From: Erodium maritimum
Lineage: Eukaryota; Streptophyta; Magnoliopsida; Geraniales; Geraniaceae
Reading direction: 5' to 3'
Assembly (NCBI GenBank): GCA_963921825.1
Contig: OY997589.1
Span: 81,700,523 to 81,764,522 of the forward strand
Length of the DNA: 64,000 nucleotides
Of the stretch, positions 60,130 through 64,000 are shown piece after piece. Positions within the stretch are counted from its first letter, which is position 1; the number at the start of each line of letters is the position of its first letter. The notes beneath the pieces are model-generated. The model saw nothing but the letters and a program-made list of their open reading frames with translations. It was not told the origin of the DNA and made no database searches. The position numbers and the translations under genes are program-made.

Positions 60130-61966
60130 CATTCATTTTTTCGGGTGATGAGAACAGAGTAGGGAATCCCATCCTCTGTGGTGTGAGATCAGGGCGGGGA
60201 ATAAAATCCATGTTCCCTGCGGGGACGGGGCGGGTGGCAGGGACACGGGACAGGGACGAGGCCTTGGGTCCCCTCCCCATTTCCATCCCTATTCAGCACT
60301 CTGTCGCCTCCGTTGGTCCGAGATCATCTTCGAGGAAAGGCTCTCATGTCTGAACCGGAGAATGAGGAACCGAGGCGGAGGGAACTAGAGGCCCTTTGCG
60401 AGCGGATCTGGGCTCCCAATGCTGACCGTGTTCCTGTGATTCCGGTGCTACTCTCCTCACCTTAGGGTATGATCCACCATCGTAGGACCTTCAAATAGAA
60501 AGAAACTAGATCCACCTCGAAGGCTCCAGTTCTGCCGGTGTCTCTAGACTCGCATCTGATCAGAAACCAAGATGGTCTCTCGGCCTACTCCTTATAGGAG
60601 GAAGAAGGAGTAGAGGTGGAGGTATCGTATGCGCCGGTGAGTCCATCGAGCCTGACTCGACAACAATTTTCCATGATGGGAAAATTGTGAACCACCAACC
60701 CACTCCATAAGGAGGTTCTTCTTAAGATCACCATTAAGGCGTGGGGGAAGTCGGTCGAAGGTCTGGTAATCAAGGACATCAGCCCAGGAATCTTCGGGTT
60801 TTACTTTGAAACAAAGATAACCCGTGCATGGGTTCGAGGGAACGACTGTGGTGCTTCGGTGGAAGGCCACTTCTTTTGGGTAACTTGGACCTGCTCGCTA
60901 GGGAGCCTCTCACTTTGGATTGACTGCAACTATGGGTACATGCCCATTGAATTCCCCCGTTGGTACAGACCAAGACCATAGGAGAGACGATCGGTTCGAC
61001 TCAAGGATTGTGTGTTTATGTCCCATGTGACCAATTGGGCACATGCTGGGGAGGAACAATGAATGTCATATTTTGGCACCTTGTGGAGCGTCCTCTTCGT
61101 CGACAGTTTCTGCTTCGTTTTCGGAAATTTCCCGACCCGGTTTGTGCCACAACTATACAAAACTGCTATTTTTTTGTTTTAATCGTGGTATGATCGGTCA
61201 CATGGAAGCCGAATACGACCAAGAGGTGGTGGGTACTCTACGGTTCGACTACTCTATCCTGGAGTTCCAGAAGGATCGTCAAACCAAGACATATGCAACA
61301 GATTGGGACGGTCAAGCGTCCCGTAAATCGATATCATCGACTTCTGCACCTAAGGGCCCCTTGTCTCACGGTAGGGGTCTGATAATATGCCCAACTACTA
61401 CACCTAACTGTGCGTGTCCTCGGAGCGTCCCTCAGACCCGCTCGGTCGATCCGGGCTGGAAGAAGTTGGTTATTGGCCAGCTCTCTAGTAGCAGGAAAGT
61501 CAACACTCTGGATCTGCTTGGGCACAGAGGTAGAAATGGACTTAGAACTGGAGTTGAGTTTGGTATTGGAGCAGGAGCCAGAGAGTGAAGAGGGGGTCCA
61601 CTAGGAACCCTAGGAAGATCAGGATAGGGCGGGGAAACAACACCGCACAGAGGAATGAAAGGAATACATTGATCTAGGGATAGACCTTAGGAGAGGTCCT
61701 TGGAAAGAGTTCTGCCTCCGTTAGAAACTGATGACAACATATTCGGTCGCACTCTATAGAGTATGCAACAGCTAGGCAATAGCTTGAGCCGTAGTCATTG
61801 GCTTCGTCATAGTTTAGCTTTTATTTCAGTTCGTCTTTATGGCTCCTCAAACTCCGCACGTGTCGGTTCACTTGTCTCATAGTTATGTGTAGAAAGACCT
61901 TCGGACTCGATATCATGTAATGACTTTTTTAATTAATAATATATGAGTACCTTTTAGTAAAAAAAA
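60130..61966 (+). mobile_element. Decayed retroposon with DUF4283-like ORF1
   Basis: It opens with a G-rich head (60140-60270), then a + frame with MSEPENEEPRRRELEALCER at 60347. At about 60690-60950 a DUF4283-like segment reads WGKSVEGLVIKDISPGIFGF then ETKITRAWV. A zinc-knuckle relic follows near 61136-61225 (NYTKLLFFCFNRGMIGHMEA, aligned to CxxCGxIGH). The 3' end CTTTTAGTAAAAAAAAAA abuts unit C exactly at 61967. The tail string is shared with 22170-23040. There are a dozen or more stops. No endonuclease or reverse transcriptase is seen. ORF1 of plant LINEs binds nucleic acid; this copy is dead. Confidence 0.6.
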
Positions 61967-63889
61967 AATATAAGACTGTGTGATGATTTAAAAATAAAGA
62001 TAAATACTTTAGAGAATTTTAACAACTGAACCATTAACCTTATTATTTGAACGTACTTTTAGTATTTCTATGTATAAAATACCACGGTTTTGTTTGGTCC
62101 ACGGGCTTCGTTCAAGTCAAATCTAATATAATCATGAAATATTGGAACAAAATAAAATATATCTCGTATAACCGTTAAGGAAAATTTGTACAATATAAAG
62201 TTTGACGATAAAAATATTATGTTTTCTTTCTATTATATCATAACATTCAATCAACAAAAACTAAACGTTATACTAAACTTTAATTATATAAATTAACTCT
62301 TTATATTTCAGTTTACTATTATTTATTGAGAAAAGATAAAATCTACTGTTAAAATAAAACATATGATATAAATTAATTATCATCCTTTACATTTCATGTA
62401 GAGTCTATTTCATACATCTAACAAAACTAAGGTGAATTACTTCTTCTTTGATTTAGAGTTCCAAAATTCAATAAACGTGATTTTATAAAATTTTCTACTA
62501 AAAATACATTAATGATTCAATATAATTATTTATATGTGCTAATTTGTTTTGAAAGGTACATATATCTATTTCTATCTTGTGTAAAAATATACTGAATATT
62601 TTTTGCAGTTTTTTAAAGTTAATAATATGCTTTAAATGTATAATATAATAATATACATAATAGGGCTATTGTTATTATGATGCAGGATGAAGATTTCAAC
62701 GAAGCTTCAGTTACTAAATGTACTCTTCTTTTGTTTCATTTTATTTGCTCAAGCCCAATCGTCGGCGGTTTGGGAAGAAACATACCAACCACAACCGGCT
62801 CCATCCGAATCACTAACACCTGGTATTAATGACGGCCAAAAACTTTAACTTTATTTTTATATTTTATAAGTGGTTCTATAACGATTTGTTTTTTCTTGTA
62901 GGAAAAAAAATACTCTTGTAAGGGTGCAGAAGGTTGTAGTAATCAGTGGTATAAGTGATCATATAACTATTATAGTGAGTTTTGGAGCGGGGTGTTGTAT
63001 TTGTCTTAAATCAGCTTGATGCAACTAATAAATTGTTATTTACATTAAAATGTAAAAAAATAATAAACATATTATATAATCTTTCAAAATAAAAATTATA
63101 GTTTCTTTTATGTTTTATATTTCATCAAATAAACCTCTAGAAGTATATGAAAAATGGATAACTAAATCACTTTCGATTACTACATAATCCCTTTTATCAC
63201 ACCCATAAAACGTATTTATGTGTAGAAAAATACTTTATGAGTATGAAATTATTGTACATATTTTACAAAAATGCATTAATTATCTCGATTGCATGGTATG
63301 TTATCAATTAACTTTGAAGATATTTTATCAACAATCAGTGTATAAACCTAATGTGTCAATTTCCATGATAGGAATGGTAGTATATTTTAACTAAATATTG
63401 TACAAAGCATAATCAAATTAACGTTCTTTTCCTTTTTTTTGTGATTTTATATTTTTAAATTCAATTATTTTGAATTAAAATTGATAAATATCCACATATA
63501 AATTCACCAAAAAAAATCTTGAAACATACTCATGCAAACCTATCACAATTAGTTATATATCAGGATTTAATTATCGGTAAATATTTATTTAGCAATAAAC
63601 TAGAATCGATAAAATCAATGATCTGAAATCATTTTTATAAAACGTAATGGTAAAATAATGCTTAGCTACAAGAAACCACACACAACGATCATCAAAGATT
63701 TAAATTTTATTCGTCATTCCATCTAGTTATATCAAATTCGATCCTACCACTCCCTTTTACCTATGCATGTCTATAAACAATTACATTCTCAATAAGGTAA
63801 TCTCGTAATGACTTTTCGATGGATAAATATTTTTCAAAATTATATGCATAATATCTGTTACCGTACACATAAAAGACGTTTAGTTATAA
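61967..63889 (+). repeat. Tandem unit C
   Basis: The most complete unit: ATAAGACTGTGTGATG, AACAACTGAACCATTAAC, the TTTGACGATAAAAATATTA promoter side, the peptide gene and the 3' region, until ATAAGACCATGTGA starts the next copy. The distance between equivalent TTTTCTTTCTATT sites in C and D is about 1.76 kb. Confidence 0.85.
62687..62921 (+). pseudogene. Small secreted peptide gene (unit C), frameshifted in exon 2
   Basis: Exon 1 (62687-62822) matches unit B with one coding change (Ser to Pro in the QSAP segment), keeping the same signal peptide, donor and 79-nt intron. Exon 2 starts at 62902, but the A-run after the acceptor has eight A rather than seven. The frame shifts to GKKILL and stops at 62919-62921, losing both cysteines. 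The downstream alternative frame also has one Cys codon fewer than B. The predicted product is 51 aa. It could be a pseudogene, or an A-run sequencing error could hide an intact gene. Confidence 0.6.
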
Positions 63890-64000
63890 GACCATGTGAA
63901 ATATTGGAACAAAATAAAATATATGTCATATAACCGTTAAAAGAAATTTGTACAATACAAAGTTTGAACATGAAAATATTATGTTTTCTTTCTATTGTAT
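63890..64000 (+). repeat. Tandem unit D, start only
   Basis: TGAAATATTGGAACAAAATA through TTTTCTTTCTATTG repeats the promoter side of unit C, with about 170 bp missing between ATAAGACCATG and TGAAATATT. The window ends before its peptide exon. Confidence 0.8.

Overview
The window is nuclear DNA from a flowering plant, most likely a eudicot. The evidence is a set of plant-type families: an OB-fold protein resembling the plant At4g28440 type, a mudrA transposase beside a DUF1985/ULP1-like gene, LINE relatives with DUF4283-like ORF1, and Ty1/Copia and Ty3/Gypsy elements with plant-type LTRs, primer sites and purine tracts. Introns are AT-rich with GT..AG ends. I cannot name the species. The region is repeat-dominated and gene-poor. 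All calls come from reading the sequence, without database searches.

Layout. 1-10.6 kb holds decayed repeats: a DUF4283-type retroposon (1030-2950), a relic with a NAM-associated domain of the kind found beside PIF/Harbinger transposons (3385-3860), a 214-bp hairpin element (5683-5896) and a retroposon with a 16-bp target-site duplication (7188-8620). 10649-20524 is one complete Mutator-like element (MULE) with 36-bp terminal inverted repeats and a 10-bp target-site duplication. It carries a six-exon DUF1985/ULP1-like gene on +, a Pro-rich/acidic ORF on +, and a mudrA transposase on -. 20.9-26.5 kb holds an LTR-like block, a small retroposon and a 3'-truncated LINE.

26803-29560 is the one clear, intact housekeeping-type gene: an OB-fold protein of 138 aa on -, with a 5'-UTR intron holding a tandem duplication and a MITE. 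29.9-33.4 kb is repeat-derived and includes the 3' end of a Copia element.

34.7-64 kb is built on a tandem array of a roughly 1.8-kb unit that encodes a small secreted peptide with two cysteines. There are four visible copies: A (gene mostly lost), B (open), C (frameshifted) and D (cut by the window end). Insertions have forced the units apart. In unit A an inverted-repeat DNA transposon was itself invaded by a Gypsy element. A retroposon sits between A and B. A 1.03-kb palindromic element sits upstream of the B gene. Between B and C lie a Tat-like Gypsy remnant split by a young Copia element, and a DUF4283-type retroposon.

The best candidates for something new are the peptide array, the ULP1-bearing MULE whose cargo is better preserved than its transposase, and the palindrome whose arms each carry a tRNA-like pol III promoter.
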